From Bacteroidota bacterium (GTDB lineage: Bacteria > Bacteroidota > Bacteroidia > Chitinophagales > UBA2359): a stretch of DNA of 21,371 nt. The notes below the pieces were generated by a model. That model searched no databases, had not been told where the DNA came from, and was given only the letters and a program-made list of their open reading frames with translations. The position numbers and the translations under genes are program-made. Shown in pieces: positions 1 to 8,234 of this stretch (position 1 is its first letter; the number at the start of each line of letters is the position of its first letter). Location of the stretch: NCBI GenBank assembly GCA_020631675.1, contig JAHDGT010000014.1, forward strand, positions 1-21,371. Direction: 5' to 3'.

Positions 1-46
1 GCCAGCGAAGCAGCGAACAGCGGGGGAATTGCAACGGATAGCCCGA
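1..46 (+). repeat. R repeat, copy A (cut by window edge)
   Basis: The first bases match the part of copy B (3930-4060, read on minus) that follows its 46-nt core, including a shared stretch GCCAGCGAAGCAGCGAACAG. The downstream box TTGCAACGGATAGCCCG is at 29-45. The rest of the repeat lies left of the window. The bidirectional terminator follows five bases later, so the repeat probably ends the 3' UTR of a plus-strand gene off the left edge. Confidence 0.75.
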
Positions 47-50
47 CCCT

Positions 51-110
51 ACAAAAAAGCCAGCCTTGATCTTGTGTTTTAGGAGCACGGATCAAGGCTG
101 GCTTTTTTGT
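51..110. terminator. bidirectional intrinsic terminator
   Basis: A perfect 21-bp inverted repeat (arms 51-71 and 90-110) with an 18-nt loop. The arms begin and end in A6/T6 runs, so the hairpin can end transcription in both directions: the minus-strand lipoprotein gene stopping at 129 and a plus-strand gene left of the window. Its GC-rich part is GCCAGCCTTGATC. Confidence 0.92.
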
Positions 111-128
111 GGGGTCGCGGCCTGAAAA

Positions 129-1934
129 TCAGTATTCGGAAACATCTATCAAATAGATTTTATTGGTTTCGTTACTGTAGATATAAAGGTTCGAATAATC
201 TTTATCCATGACCATGATGTTAGAATTGAGAGGCATGGGCTTTATGACACTAAAGCTTGTGGCATCCCATATGAACTCTTCACCTATGGCAATGCTGCCA
301 TCAAAGTTGCACGCATAAATAGGTTCATCGAACAAGCCTATTCCAGATCCGAATCCACTTGAGTTGAATTTTCTACTGCCAAAGAAGAGGTGATTCTCAT
401 CCCCACTTAAAACCGCATCGCGAGTTTCGTAGTTGCTTACTCCACTCGAAGTTTCTATGGGTAAAAAAGCATCATCTACGATATTGAATGTAAAAATACT
501 GGCGTTTGGTGAGTTCGTTTCTGTTACAAATAGCTGTGTCTGATCGGCGGTAGAGAGTAGTCCGGGATCATGTATGGATTCGGTTTCACCAAAAACCTCT
601 CCCGACGCGACATCTACCATTTGTATGCTATTGTACTCGTTAGCACCATTGAAAGCGATTTTATTATCGGCCAAACAAGCTATTCTGAAGGGGGATTCTT
701 CTACGATTAAATTGCCATCGTAAGCTTGTGTTTCCAGATCATATATTCTGATCTGATTGCTGCCAAATTGAGCAATGTATAATTTGGTATTCTCTAAGTT
801 GATGTCTAAGTCAGTTGGTTCTTCTGTGAGGTTCATGACTTTAGTCACCGCCATGCTGTCTTCATTGATGAAGAATAGTTTATTGTTATTCCGGTCAATG
901 GCGTATATATAGGGGCGTTCAGGATCAACGATCATGCTATACAGTTGTACCTCTATATCTATGCCTATGTTCAAATCAATGAATATACCTTCATGAATGG
1001 CATATTCCGTATTGCTGTTCGCCTCATAACCATTAACATCTTCAAGCCCGATTTGGTATTGGTAAAGCACATTAAAAGGAAGGTCTTTATCTTGATAAGA
1101 GGTGATCGTTTGATCAGAAATACTGTCTATCAACTCAAATTCGTCAAGAAATGTTTTTCTGTAAATTTTGTATTGGGCGAAGTCTTCCTCTTCGTATTCA
1201 CTCCAGTTCAGATTAAAGCCGCTTTGGGTTGAGGTCAATGCTTGTAATGTGACCGGACTTGGGGCGGATACAGGTACTATGTTAATATTACGCACTATGG
1301 TTGATACATTATCCTCTGTGTCAGTTACGGTCAAAGTGATTTCATGCGCACCTACACTCAAGGTGTTGGTATGGAAATGGGTGTAGCCTACAGCACCTAT
1401 TATTTCTTGAAAAAGTAGTCCATCCACATCACTTTCCCAAGAGGCATTTAGAACGGGTATGCTGGCACCTCCGGATGAGCGAGCAAAGAACCCTACACTT
1501 TCACCAAGAGGGAAAGTGGCATCTTGTGCCGGAGATTCTAATGTGAAACTCGCAGGCGTAATAAAAGGATCGTAAGGCGGAGGCGGAGCCGTGAGCATGA
1601 CAAGATCCACAATGACCAATGTATCTGATTTGATGTGAACAGGCACAGAACCATACAAGGTCTCTTCCGCATTTGAGTTGGGCTTAAGCGCGTTGATCTT
1701 ATAAATATTCTGAGGAAGATCATTCAGCTCAGCCTGTCCGTTTTCGTTTGTTATTAGCGCAGTGGTGCTGGGCTCGCTTGTGATCTCTACACCAACTAAT
1801 GGTAAACCAGTCAAATCAACTGCCGTGATGATAATGTCTCCTTTTACCGCAGTTTCAACAGTATCTTCTTTACAAGAACTGAGTGCGAAAAGGACTAATA
1901 ATAGAAAGCCTAATGGTATGATTTTAAAATTCAT
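129..1934 (-). CDS. lipoprotein with FN3 and C-terminal beta-propeller
   Basis: About 601 residues. The N-terminus is a lipoprotein signal with a hydrophobic stretch and lipobox LSSC, so the mature protein is a lipid-anchored envelope protein. After it come a carboxypeptidase-regulatory/CnaB-like beta-sandwich (about 33-120), a PKD/Ig-like domain (about 128-226), an FN3 domain (about 230-315, with NWSEYEEEDFAQYKIYR) and a YncE-like propeller (about 320-end, blades such as PYIYAIDRNNNKLFFINED). No catalytic motif is visible; ligand or glycan binding at the surface is only a guess. The ATG at 1934 was chosen because the same TGTACATGAA context starts the upstream paralog; a GTG two codons earlier (1940) is possible. 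It lies 33 nt after the stop of that paralog and is probably co-transcribed with it. Confidence 0.85.
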   Translation of the reverse strand: MNFKIIPLGFLLLVLFALSSCKEDTVETAVKGDIIITAVDLTGLPLVGVEITSEPSTTALITNENGQAELNDLPQNIYKINALKPNSNAEETLYGSVPVHIKSDTLVIVDLVMLTAPPPPYDPFITPASFTLESPAQDATFPLGESVGFFARSSGGASIPVLNASWESDVDGLLFQEIIGAVGYTHFHTNTLSVGAHEITLTVTDTEDNVSTIVRNINIVPVSAPSPVTLQALTSTQSGFNLNWSEYEEEDFAQYKIYRKTFLDEFELIDSISDQTITSYQDKDLPFNVLYQYQIGLEDVNGYEANSNTEYAIHEGIFIDLNIGIDIEVQLYSMIVDPERPYIYAIDRNNNKLFFINEDSMAVTKVMNLTEEPTDLDINLENTKLYIAQFGSNQIRIYDLETQAYDGNLIVEESPFRIACLADNKIAFNGANEYNSIQMVDVASGEVFGETESIHDPGLLSTADQTQLFVTETNSPNASIFTFNIVDDAFLPIETSSGVSNYETRDAVLSGDENHLFFGSRKFNSSGFGSGIGLFDEPIYACNFDGSIAIGEEFIWDATSFSVIKPMPLNSNIMVMDKDYSNLYIYSNETNKIYLIDVSEY

Positions 1935-1967
1935 GTACACATATTTTGTTGAATAGGAGCTGGAGAA

Positions 1968-3752
1968 TTAATTCACATTAATGATGTAGATGTAATGGGT
2001 GTCTTCATCATAGGCATATAGTCTTGTGTCGTCATTGTCAAAAGCCAATATGTTAGTATTCAGAGGCATTGGTCGCCTGATGGTAAAGGTGTTGGCATTC
2101 CAGATGTATTCTTCGCCTACGGCAATGCTTCCATCAGCATTACTCGCATATACGTTTTCGTCAAAAGATCCTAGAACCGTTCCCATATCATTCCATGGGT
2201 ACTTGAAATGATAGAAAAATAAGAAGTCGTTATTCTTGTTGACAAAGGAAGATGCGACCGAAGTACTGTTTAAGTCTTCTTCTAATTCTGCCTCTTCGAC
2301 CTTGACCCATACATCGTCGAAAAGTGCGTACTTCTCTACATCATTTGAAAAACTGAGCTTAGTTGTGTAAATGATTTCTGTATCATCTGGAGTAGCGTAG
2401 AGGGTTTCACTGTTAGAGAATGCACTAGTAGATAAATAGTCCCCATTCACTGCATCAAGGGTGACCAATTTGCCACCGGGTTTCCTATAAACAAGACGAT
2501 CCCCGTTCATACAGATGATTTGATTAGCAAGCTGGTCAATAAAGGGTACCTCGATTCCTTCAAGTGAAAAGGGTGCTGCCATTTCTTGTGTTGATAGGTC
2601 TACGACCAGTATCTCATGCACCTGTCCGTTGCTGATGTATAAATGCGTGAAATCGCGGTTCAAATCCACTGTATAAGGTGGTTCTTGATCAATAGAAATG
2701 GATTTTTCTACCGTCTTGGTATTTGTGTTAATGAATAATAAAGACTGATTTAACTCATCCAGCACGTATATATACGGACGGGTATCATCTATCATGAGTT
2801 GGTCGATCTCTACCTGACCAATATCAATATACTCTCCTTCAAACAAGGCTGTTTCCGTATTACTAGGCGGAGATGCTGCCCCATTATTATTCACGACAAC
2901 AAGGTGGTAATTATAGGACGTGTTAAACGATAAAGAAAGGTCCTGATAAGTATTTTGACTTTGGTTTTTGATCGTGTCTAATAGTTCTATGGTCGAAGAA
3001 TAGTTACCAGAACGCATGATCTTATAATGAGAGAAATCCTCTTCTTCAGAAATAGACCAGTTCAAAATAAGACCATCGGGCGTATTTTGAATGGGTTCTA
3101 ATACGATAGCGTCGGGTAACTCTTTTACCTCTATTTCAATTTGCTCGAACAGAACATATCCATTTTGATCAGAAACGCGAAGTGTTATCAAATGAATACC
3201 TGAACTCAGGTTATTCGTTTCAAAACTGATATCACCAGATGCATTCGCCGAAGCTGTTGACAGGACACCTTCTAAGCTACTGCGCCACTCAATAGCCATT
3301 TGGTCAAGAGCAAGCGAGTCATGCCCTATTTTAGCAGAAAAGGTGTGTGGGAAACCTGATTTCAAAATAGCCTGATCAGTTGGTTGGATAATATTTATTG
3401 AAGGACCAAAGAATACACCTGGTGTTAGTGTTATGGTAAGCGTGCTTGTATTTCCTTCAGTGATAGTGGCTGGTGCGGATCCAGAACCCATTGAAGGGTG
3501 TGATGCATATACCGTGAAATTGCCCAAAGGAGCATCAGTGATCAATACGGAACCCGAATTATCCGTGTAGACTGAATCTATAGTATTAGGTATTGTCCGT
3601 ATCTGCGCCCCCTCAATAAAATCATCATACAATTTTACATTCACAAAAAGGTGAGCGGTTTCAATAGTTACTTCCTCTTCTTCCTCCTTCCTACAACCCG
3701 AAATCAAAACAAACAATAAAAGCAAGGGAAATAAAAATGAAAATTTCTTCAT
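1968..3752 (-). CDS. lipoprotein with FN3 and C-terminal beta-propeller (paralog)
   Basis: About 594 residues with the same plan as its downstream neighbour: lipoprotein signal with lipobox ISGC, a CnaB/carboxypeptidase-regulatory-like domain, an Ig/PKD-like domain with QPTDQAILKSG, an FN3 domain (NWSISEEEDFSHYKIMR) and a propeller. The last 70 residues are clearly alike in the two proteins (for example DGSIAVGEEYIWNANTF against DGSIAIGEEFIWDATSF), so this is an old tandem duplication. An acidic EEEEE stretch follows the lipid cysteine. An ATG two codons upstream (3758) could also be used. A TATATTTG promoter box lies 40-50 nt upstream, making this the first gene of the two-gene unit. Role unknown; an envelope-exposed binding protein is the most that can be inferred. 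Confidence 0.85.
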   Translation of the reverse strand: MKKFSFLFPLLLLFVLISGCRKEEEEEVTIETAHLFVNVKLYDDFIEGAQIRTIPNTIDSVYTDNSGSVLITDAPLGNFTVYASHPSMGSGSAPATITEGNTSTLTITLTPGVFFGPSINIIQPTDQAILKSGFPHTFSAKIGHDSLALDQMAIEWRSSLEGVLSTASANASGDISFETNNLSSGIHLITLRVSDQNGYVLFEQIEIEVKELPDAIVLEPIQNTPDGLILNWSISEEEDFSHYKIMRSGNYSSTIELLDTIKNQSQNTYQDLSLSFNTSYNYHLVVVNNNGAASPPSNTETALFEGEYIDIGQVEIDQLMIDDTRPYIYVLDELNQSLLFINTNTKTVEKSISIDQEPPYTVDLNRDFTHLYISNGQVHEILVVDLSTQEMAAPFSLEGIEVPFIDQLANQIICMNGDRLVYRKPGGKLVTLDAVNGDYLSTSAFSNSETLYATPDDTEIIYTTKLSFSNDVEKYALFDDVWVKVEEAELEEDLNSTSVASSFVNKNNDFLFFYHFKYPWNDMGTVLGSFDENVYASNADGSIAVGEEYIWNANTFTIRRPMPLNTNILAFDNDDTRLYAYDEDTHYIYIINVN

Positions 3753-3794
3753 GTACATAGGAGCAAATAAATTTTAAATAGCCTGAAAGACATA

Positions 3795-3802
3795 CAAATA
3801 TA
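3795..3802 (-). promoter_or_regulatory. -7 promoter box for the lipoprotein pair
   Basis: On the minus strand this reads TATATTTG, a perfect match to the Bacteroidota TAnnTTTG box, about 43 nt upstream of the first lipoprotein start. I could not find a convincing TTTG box 19-20 nt further upstream, so the call rests on the -7 box and its position. Confidence 0.6.
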
Positions 3803-3850
3803 AATAGTTTTTATCTATTTCGCTTGTTTGATACGCTGTATACCACCCCT

Positions 3851-3926
3851 ATACACGCAAAAAGCCACAACACCAACCTATTCGCCCAGTAGGCAAAAGC
3901 TTTCGTGTTGTGGCTTCTTCGTGTAT
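3851..3926 (-). terminator. intrinsic terminator after the WecA/TagO-like gene
   Basis: Arms 3851-3873 and 3905-3926 pair over 21 of 22 positions, with one extra base in the left arm. The loop of about 31 nt has a small internal stem (CCTAT/GTAGG). On the minus strand the second arm contains GGCTTTTTG. It lies directly after R copy B and before the promoter of the lipoprotein pair, so it separates the two minus-strand units. Confidence 0.75.
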
Positions 3927-3929
3927 CGG

Positions 3930-4060
3930 CCGGGCTATCCATTGCAATTCGGGTGCTGTTCGCTGCTTCGCTGGCAGGGCTAAAAATGGCTACCTCTGGG
4001 CCGCCTTTTTAGCCCGCCGCTCAGGGCGCTCCTTAGCCCCCTCATTTCCACTCCTATCCC
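3930..4060 (-). repeat. R repeat, copy B (complete)
   Basis: Read on minus, the order is: GGGATAGGAGTGG (ending at 4060), a 30-nt variable part with CGCCCTG, a 46-nt core at 3972-4017 identical to 13765-13810, a variable part, then TTGCAATGGATAGCCCGG. The core folds: GGGCTAAAAA pairs with TTTTTAGCCC, extended by GGC/GCC with one bulged base. The copy begins about 30 nt after the stop of the WecA/TagO-like gene and ends at the terminator 3851-3926, so it fills that gene's 3' UTR. It accounts for most of the 3759-4091 gap. Confidence 0.85.
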
Positions 4061-4091
4061 TGGTGGAGGCAAATGAAAAGGAAAAGCGCTT

Positions 4092-5189
4092 TCAAGATTT
4101 TGATTTTGATTTCTTTTTCCCTACCTCATACATCCACTGAGCCGCAATGAAAATACTGACCAATACTGCGATAACGATCAAGCTCTTGCCCCAGCTCCAA
4201 TTATTCTTCAGTAAGCTATTACAGACCCAGTAGGAGAGGGGTAATAATGCCAATGACAAACCCACGAATACCCCCGCCACTTGTCGGTCCTTCAAGCCGC
4301 AATAAGCTAAATGGTGTGTCGTATGATCTCTTCCACCCACAAAGGGGGAGCTGCCTCTTGCGATTCGGCGAATCGTAACAGTAGTAGTATCAATTAGCGG
4401 GAGTAAAAAGACCAGTGCGGGCAATAAGAAACGCTCTATGCTTAAACTCGTGCCAGCGGGTAGTTTCCACAGCCAGACCACACTCAAGAATGCTAAAAAA
4501 GCACCTAAGAATTGACTGCCCGTATCACCCATGTACATTTTAGACGGATGCCAATTGAAGAACAAGAAACCGATCAAGGAAGCCAGCACCCCAAGCGTTA
4601 CTATGGTGTAGAAACCAGTAAAGCCCCCAAGCATATAAATGGCCATTAACAAGGAGATACAGATCACCGCGGATATACCTGCGGTCACTCCGTCCATATT
4701 GTCCAATAGGTTGATGGCATTCATGATGCCCACTACCCAAAAAGTGGTCAATGCGGCATTGAGGAGAAAGAGGTCGGAAATCGGTATAACGATACCCATA
4801 CTCACCATGATGGCCGCACAAGTTAACTGCCCGATGAGTTTGAACCTGGGAGGGGTGTTATAGGAGTCATCTATCAAGCCAATGGTAAACCCGACCATTG
4901 AAGAACCCAGCAGGGCGAACAAAGCTTTGCTGAATTTAGCTTCGGTACCAAAAGGTAAAATGAAATAAGAACAAATGGAAAGTAGGAAAAGAATTAGAAA
5001 ACTAATACCACCAATCGCAGGCTTGGTCTGAGCGGCCCAACGAACTAGGTTTTCCTGCCCATTAGAGCGTCTATTATTGCCTAGGTTTTTTAACCAACGC
5101 AATAACAACTGATTTACCCCAATAGAAAATAAGGTGGCAATTAGAAAGAAAGCAGCGTAAATGACAATAGGTTGCCGAAAAAAATCCAT
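4092..5189 (-). CDS. undecaprenyl-phosphate GlcNAc-1-phosphate transferase family (WecA/TagO-like)
   Basis: A 365-residue polytopic membrane enzyme of the MraY/WecA/TagO family, which moves a sugar-1-phosphate from a UDP-sugar to undecaprenyl phosphate at the cytoplasmic face and so starts synthesis of O-antigen, capsule or similar polymers. Family motifs are all present: KPAIGGISF (about 56), the metal-binding GLIDDSYNTPP with Asp107-Asp108, NAINLLDNMDG (157-167), FNWHPSKMYMGDTGS (211-225) and the sugar-selecting loop RRIARGSSPFVGGRDHTTHHL (split about 274-294). The HxxHH form of the last motif fits the WecA/TagO branch rather than MraY. About ten hydrophobic segments; the tail KKKSKSKS is basic. 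It follows the glycosyltransferase gene by 117 nt on the same strand. UDP-GlcNAc as donor is inferred from the family. Confidence 0.9.
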   Translation of the reverse strand: MDFFRQPIVIYAAFFLIATLFSIGVNQLLLRWLKNLGNNRRSNGQENLVRWAAQTKPAIGGISFLILFLLSICSYFILPFGTEAKFSKALFALLGSSMVGFTIGLIDDSYNTPPRFKLIGQLTCAAIMVSMGIVIPISDLFLLNAALTTFWVVGIMNAINLLDNMDGVTAGISAVICISLLMAIYMLGGFTGFYTIVTLGVLASLIGFLFFNWHPSKMYMGDTGSQFLGAFLAFLSVVWLWKLPAGTSLSIERFLLPALVFLLPLIDTTTVTIRRIARGSSPFVGGRDHTTHHLAYCGLKDRQVAGVFVGLSLALLPLSYWVCNSLLKNNWSWGKSLIVIAVLVSIFIAAQWMYEVGKKKSKSKS

Positions 5190-5306
5190 CGTTCTTAGCT
5201 GCGCTTATTCGTAGATACTGATTCAAAATTTAACACCGACCATTTAATGAAAATGGAGTGTTGACAAATACAGAAGGCCAAATGACCTGCATAATGTAAA
5301 AGAAGA

Positions 5307-6602
5307 CTACTTATACAACATACTGACTTTGCCTGCTGGCTGGTAAGTATGTGATTTGGCAAGATGCGGTAAAGCTACTACTTTTCCTGTCTGTGCTGAT
5401 TTCGGGCGATAATTGGGGTCTACTTCCATTAATAATTGGTCGTACAATCTGCTAACATCACCAACTAAACGCTGATAGCTATAACGAGCTACTACATTCG
5501 CACGTCCGTTCGCACCCATTTTTTGACGTAAAGCCGCATCAGATATCAATTGTGCCAAATGGGCCGCGAACGCATCCACATCACCCGAAGGGGACATTAA
5601 AGCGGTCTGACCATCAATGACAACATCACTTACGCCTCCTACCTGAGTGGTAACGATCGGCTTGTTTGCTGCTTGCGCTTCGATCAAGCTTACAGGAGTA
5701 CCTTCATTTAAAGAAGATAGGGCGACCACATCTAAACCAGCATAGACCTCGTCTACACGAGTGATCCAAGAAGTGAAAGTAACAGTAGCTTTTTTAGAAG
5801 GGCTGACCGAGTAGTTCAAGCCCATTTCATTACAAAGCTGTTGAAGTTGCATGCGCTCCTCGCCATCACCAACAATGAAAGCACGAACTTTCTTGCCGCT
5901 GATCTGAATAGCCTTTTTAAGGGCTTCTAAAAATAAAGGGTGGTTTTTAATCGGAACTAGACGACCAACGATGCCTACAGCGACCTCATCATCTGCGATC
6001 TTATAATGCGCACGGAAATCAATGCGCTTGTTGATCTGGTCTTCCATAAAACGATTCAAGTCGAAACCCAAAGGCACAACCTGAATCTTATTCGGGTCAC
6101 ATACCTTATAGACCTCACCAAGCTCACGCTTTTGCTCATTACTGATGGCAACGATGCGACTGGTGCGCTTCGCTAAGTAGCGCTCTACCTCTAAATAGAA
6201 ACGAGTTTTTAACGGACCGAAATAAGAGTGGAAAACATGCCCGTGGAAAGTATGCAGTGTAACAGGTACCCCGCATTCAAAAGCGGCTAAGCGACCTAAA
6301 GTACCGGCTTTGGCCGCATGCGTATGTACAACATCTGGCTTGAACTCCTTAATGATGCGCTTAATATCTCTATAAGCTGGAATATCATTTAGAGGATTCA
6401 CAGAACGGAACATCTTAGGAATGTAAGTAGGACGAATACCTAACTCATCCAAGATGAATTCGGAGCTAGCTTCGGCTTCATCTTTCATGCCCGAAACAAC
6501 CATGGTTTCGAATTCGGGCTTGAGATGCTTTGTTAGCATGGCCACATTAAATGTAGGGCCACCTAAGTTCAACCGATTTATGATGCGTAATACCTTTGGC
6601 AT
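5307..6602 (-). CDS. GT4-family glycosyltransferase
   Basis: A 431-residue GT-B fold retaining glycosyltransferase. The N-terminal acceptor domain starts VLRIINRLNLGGPTFNV and has VVHTHAAKAGTLGRLAA (about 91-107); the C-terminal nucleotide-sugar domain has GRLVPIKN (213-220) and the E-x7-E signature EGTPVSLIE (Glu300, Glu308) followed by PIVTTQVGGVSDVV. The last 30 residues are poorly conserved-looking and basic. The open frame runs upstream to a TTG at 6686, but a TACATTTG promoter box sits on that codon, so ATG 6602 with the classical N-terminus is chosen. Its neighbour makes the lipid-linked first sugar, so this enzyme may add the second one to a surface polysaccharide; donor and acceptor cannot be read from the sequence. 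Confidence 0.88.
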   Translation of the reverse strand: MPKVLRIINRLNLGGPTFNVAMLTKHLKPEFETMVVSGMKDEAEASSEFILDELGIRPTYIPKMFRSVNPLNDIPAYRDIKRIIKEFKPDVVHTHAAKAGTLGRLAAFECGVPVTLHTFHGHVFHSYFGPLKTRFYLEVERYLAKRTSRIVAISNEQKRELGEVYKVCDPNKIQVVPLGFDLNRFMEDQINKRIDFRAHYKIADDEVAVGIVGRLVPIKNHPLFLEALKKAIQISGKKVRAFIVGDGEERMQLQQLCNEMGLNYSVSPSKKATVTFTSWITRVDEVYAGLDVVALSSLNEGTPVSLIEAQAANKPIVTTQVGGVSDVVIDGQTALMSPSGDVDAFAAHLAQLISDAALRQKMGANGRANVVARYSYQRLVGDVSRLYDQLLMEVDPNYRPKSAQTGKVVALPHLAKSHTYQPAGKVSMLYK

Positions 6603-6940
6603 AAAAGAGGTTTGGGCATACGTTGGAAGTACTTCAGCAACAAAAAGTTGCAAGGCGCAAAATCGTACCTCCATCAGACAAGGCAAATGTACGAAATCTG
6701 TACATAGTCAGCAGCATTTGGGGCAGTATTTTTTGCGACTTTGACCTCTGACTTTATCAGCGGAAGGTCTTTTTGCTAACTCATTGATAATGAGGGGTGA
6801 AGTGTGCTCAGTGAGACTGCTGGGGCATTTGCTTGGATAATTGGACTGCTAATTTTTAAATGCCAGTACTTAGCTTTTGCTATTGGTAAGACGCCGACAA
6901 GACCTAATGGTAACATCTTTCAGCAAGAGACCATATGAGG
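6603..6940. other. 338-nt spacer between hydrolase and glycosyltransferase genes
   Basis: No credible gene. It holds the glycosyltransferase promoter box at 6684-6691 and an inverted repeat over it (6688-6704). I see no strong terminator after the hydrolase stop at 6941; a weak GACCT/AGGTC pairing near 6735-6765 is the only candidate. Confidence 0.5.
6684..6691 (-). promoter_or_regulatory. -7 promoter box for the GT4 gene
   Basis: Reads TACATTTG on minus, a perfect TAnnTTTG match, about 82 nt before ATG 6602. Transcription would start near 6677, inside the extended reading frame, which argues against the TTG start at 6686. No good -33 box is seen. Confidence 0.55.
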
Positions 6941-7924
6941 TCAGGGGAGGATTTTTTTAATGTAAGCACCCATTTCTTCAATGGCTTTTTCACCCTCAGG
7001 TATAATGGGCCAGAAAAACTGCCAAACATGCACCATGTTCTGCCAAACCTGTAATTGTACTTGATTGCCCGCGTCTGTAGCGATTTTCGCGAAATGGCGA
7101 ACTTGCCCTTCTAAGACCTCATTCGTGCCTACTTGGATCAGCATAGGCGGAAGACCTTCTAATTCGGCATAGGTTGGAGATACTAGTGGGTGGTCCACAC
7201 CGACTTCCCCCGCATAATTATCTCCCCATATTTCCATTTCACTTGCCTTTAACATAGGGTCTACCTCGTCTTTTTTGAGCATCTCTTTTGATGGGGCTGT
7301 GAGATCCGTCCATGGTGATAAACATACTGCGGCCGCTGGTGAAGGCAGTTGCTTGTCATCGCGTATGGCAATGAGTGCGGAGATAGCCAAGCCACCACCT
7401 GCTGAATCACCGCCGAGAACGATGTGATCCGCTTCAAAACCTTCGTCCAATAAAAATCGATAGGCATCTAAGGCATCGTCTAATGCAGCAGGAAAAGGAT
7501 TTTCAGGAGCTAAACGGTAATCAATGCTCAAGGCACAAACATCAGCGGCCTGTGCGATCCGAGAAGTCAGAGAACGATGGGTCGCTGGTGAGCCAGCTCC
7601 GTAACCGCCACCATGAAAATAGAGCAATACTTTGGTTCTGCTCCCTCTATACGGCTTGAACCAAGTGGCCTTCATATCTCCTATGTGGATATGTTCCTCC
7701 TTGATGTCATGTGGCATCTTCATCCTGACAGAACCCATGGACATGGCTTTACGTAGGAAGGCGATGTCTTTATGCTTCCCCCTGTTCACGATCACATATT
7801 TCACCATGCGCATATACCTGTACATCAATCTGCTCTGAACACTCTCCATATTGAAAAGATTCAAATTCGGAATGTTCAAATAATCAAAGGGGTCTAGAGA
7901 AAGGCGATCAATGAAACTTGCCAT
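6941..7924 (-). CDS. alpha/beta hydrolase, HSL-type esterase/lipase family
   Basis: A 327-residue hydrolase of the hormone-sensitive-lipase group. The oxyanion-hole motif HGGG is at 104-107 (YFHGGGYGAGSP), the nucleophile elbow GDSAGG gives Ser174, and His299 lies in QNMVHVWQFF. The third catalytic residue is probably Glu269 in VGTNEVLEG, where relatives have Asp or Glu. Such enzymes cleave short- to medium-chain carboxyl esters; the substrate here is unknown. No signal peptide is seen, so it is probably cytoplasmic. The first 75 residues form the usual helical cap. The gene stands alone, divergent from the DUF1232 gene, with its own promoter overlapped by a palindrome. Confidence 0.88.
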   Translation of the reverse strand: MASFIDRLSLDPFDYLNIPNLNLFNMESVQSRLMYRYMRMVKYVIVNRGKHKDIAFLRKAMSMGSVRMKMPHDIKEEHIHIGDMKATWFKPYRGSRTKVLLYFHGGGYGAGSPATHRSLTSRIAQAADVCALSIDYRLAPENPFPAALDDALDAYRFLLDEGFEADHIVLGGDSAGGGLAISALIAIRDDKQLPSPAAAVCLSPWTDLTAPSKEMLKKDEVDPMLKASEMEIWGDNYAGEVGVDHPLVSPTYAELEGLPPMLIQVGTNEVLEGQVRHFAKIATDAGNQVQLQVWQNMVHVWQFFWPIIPEGEKAIEEMGAYIKKILP

Positions 7925-7996
7925 AATAGAAGAAGATAAAATGCTCGTAGTGATTTGTCGTTGCGGATCTGATCGGACTTTTTACCGAAAAGCTGT

Positions 7997-8039
7997 CAAA
8001 CTTAAAGAAAACGAATATCACTTCCAAACGTTTGTTTGG
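7997..8039 (-). promoter_or_regulatory. hydrolase promoter with palindromic operator candidate
   Basis: On minus, TAAGTTTG (7997-8004) fits the TAnnTTTG box, and TTTG at 8025-8028 lies exactly 20 nt upstream, the spacing known for Bacteroidota sigma-70 promoters. The TTTG is inside an inverted repeat at 8024-8039 (plus strand CCAAAC-GTTT-GTTTGG). A protein bound there would cover the -33 box. The expected transcription start is about 65 nt before the hydrolase ATG. Confidence 0.65.
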
Positions 8040-8148
8040 TAAAATAACGCTCAAGGAATAGCTTAAGGTTTACCGCATAGGAATCAATTCGACGAATAGA
8101 GCGGCACACGACAAAATGATTGGGTCTTCATGCGTGCTTATGCTTATC

Positions 8149-8196
8149 TTTAGACAAAGTGTGTGCCTTATTTAATTTTGCACGTCACTATAGTGA
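8149..8196 (+). promoter_or_regulatory. promoter of the DUF1232 gene with palindrome at the start site
   Basis: TAATTTTG at 8173-8180 fits TAnnTTTG; TTTA at 8149-8152 lies 20 nt upstream in place of TTTG. A perfect 12-bp palindrome TCACTATAGTGA at 8185-8196 covers the expected start of transcription. Together with the hydrolase promoter this explains most of the 310-nt divergent spacer 7925-8234; I see nothing else there. Confidence 0.6.
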
Positions 8197-8234
8197 GGAA
8201 AAGTGTTCCTTTGTAAGGTAAAAGTCTATTAATC

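Noticed and set aside
3910..4140. 76-residue plus-strand frame
   Set aside because: It covers R copy B and antisense of the WecA/TagO-like 3' end.
6603..6686. N-terminal extension of the glycosyltransferase to TTG 6686
   Set aside because: The TACATTTG promoter box overlaps this codon and the extension precedes the normal GT4 N-terminus.
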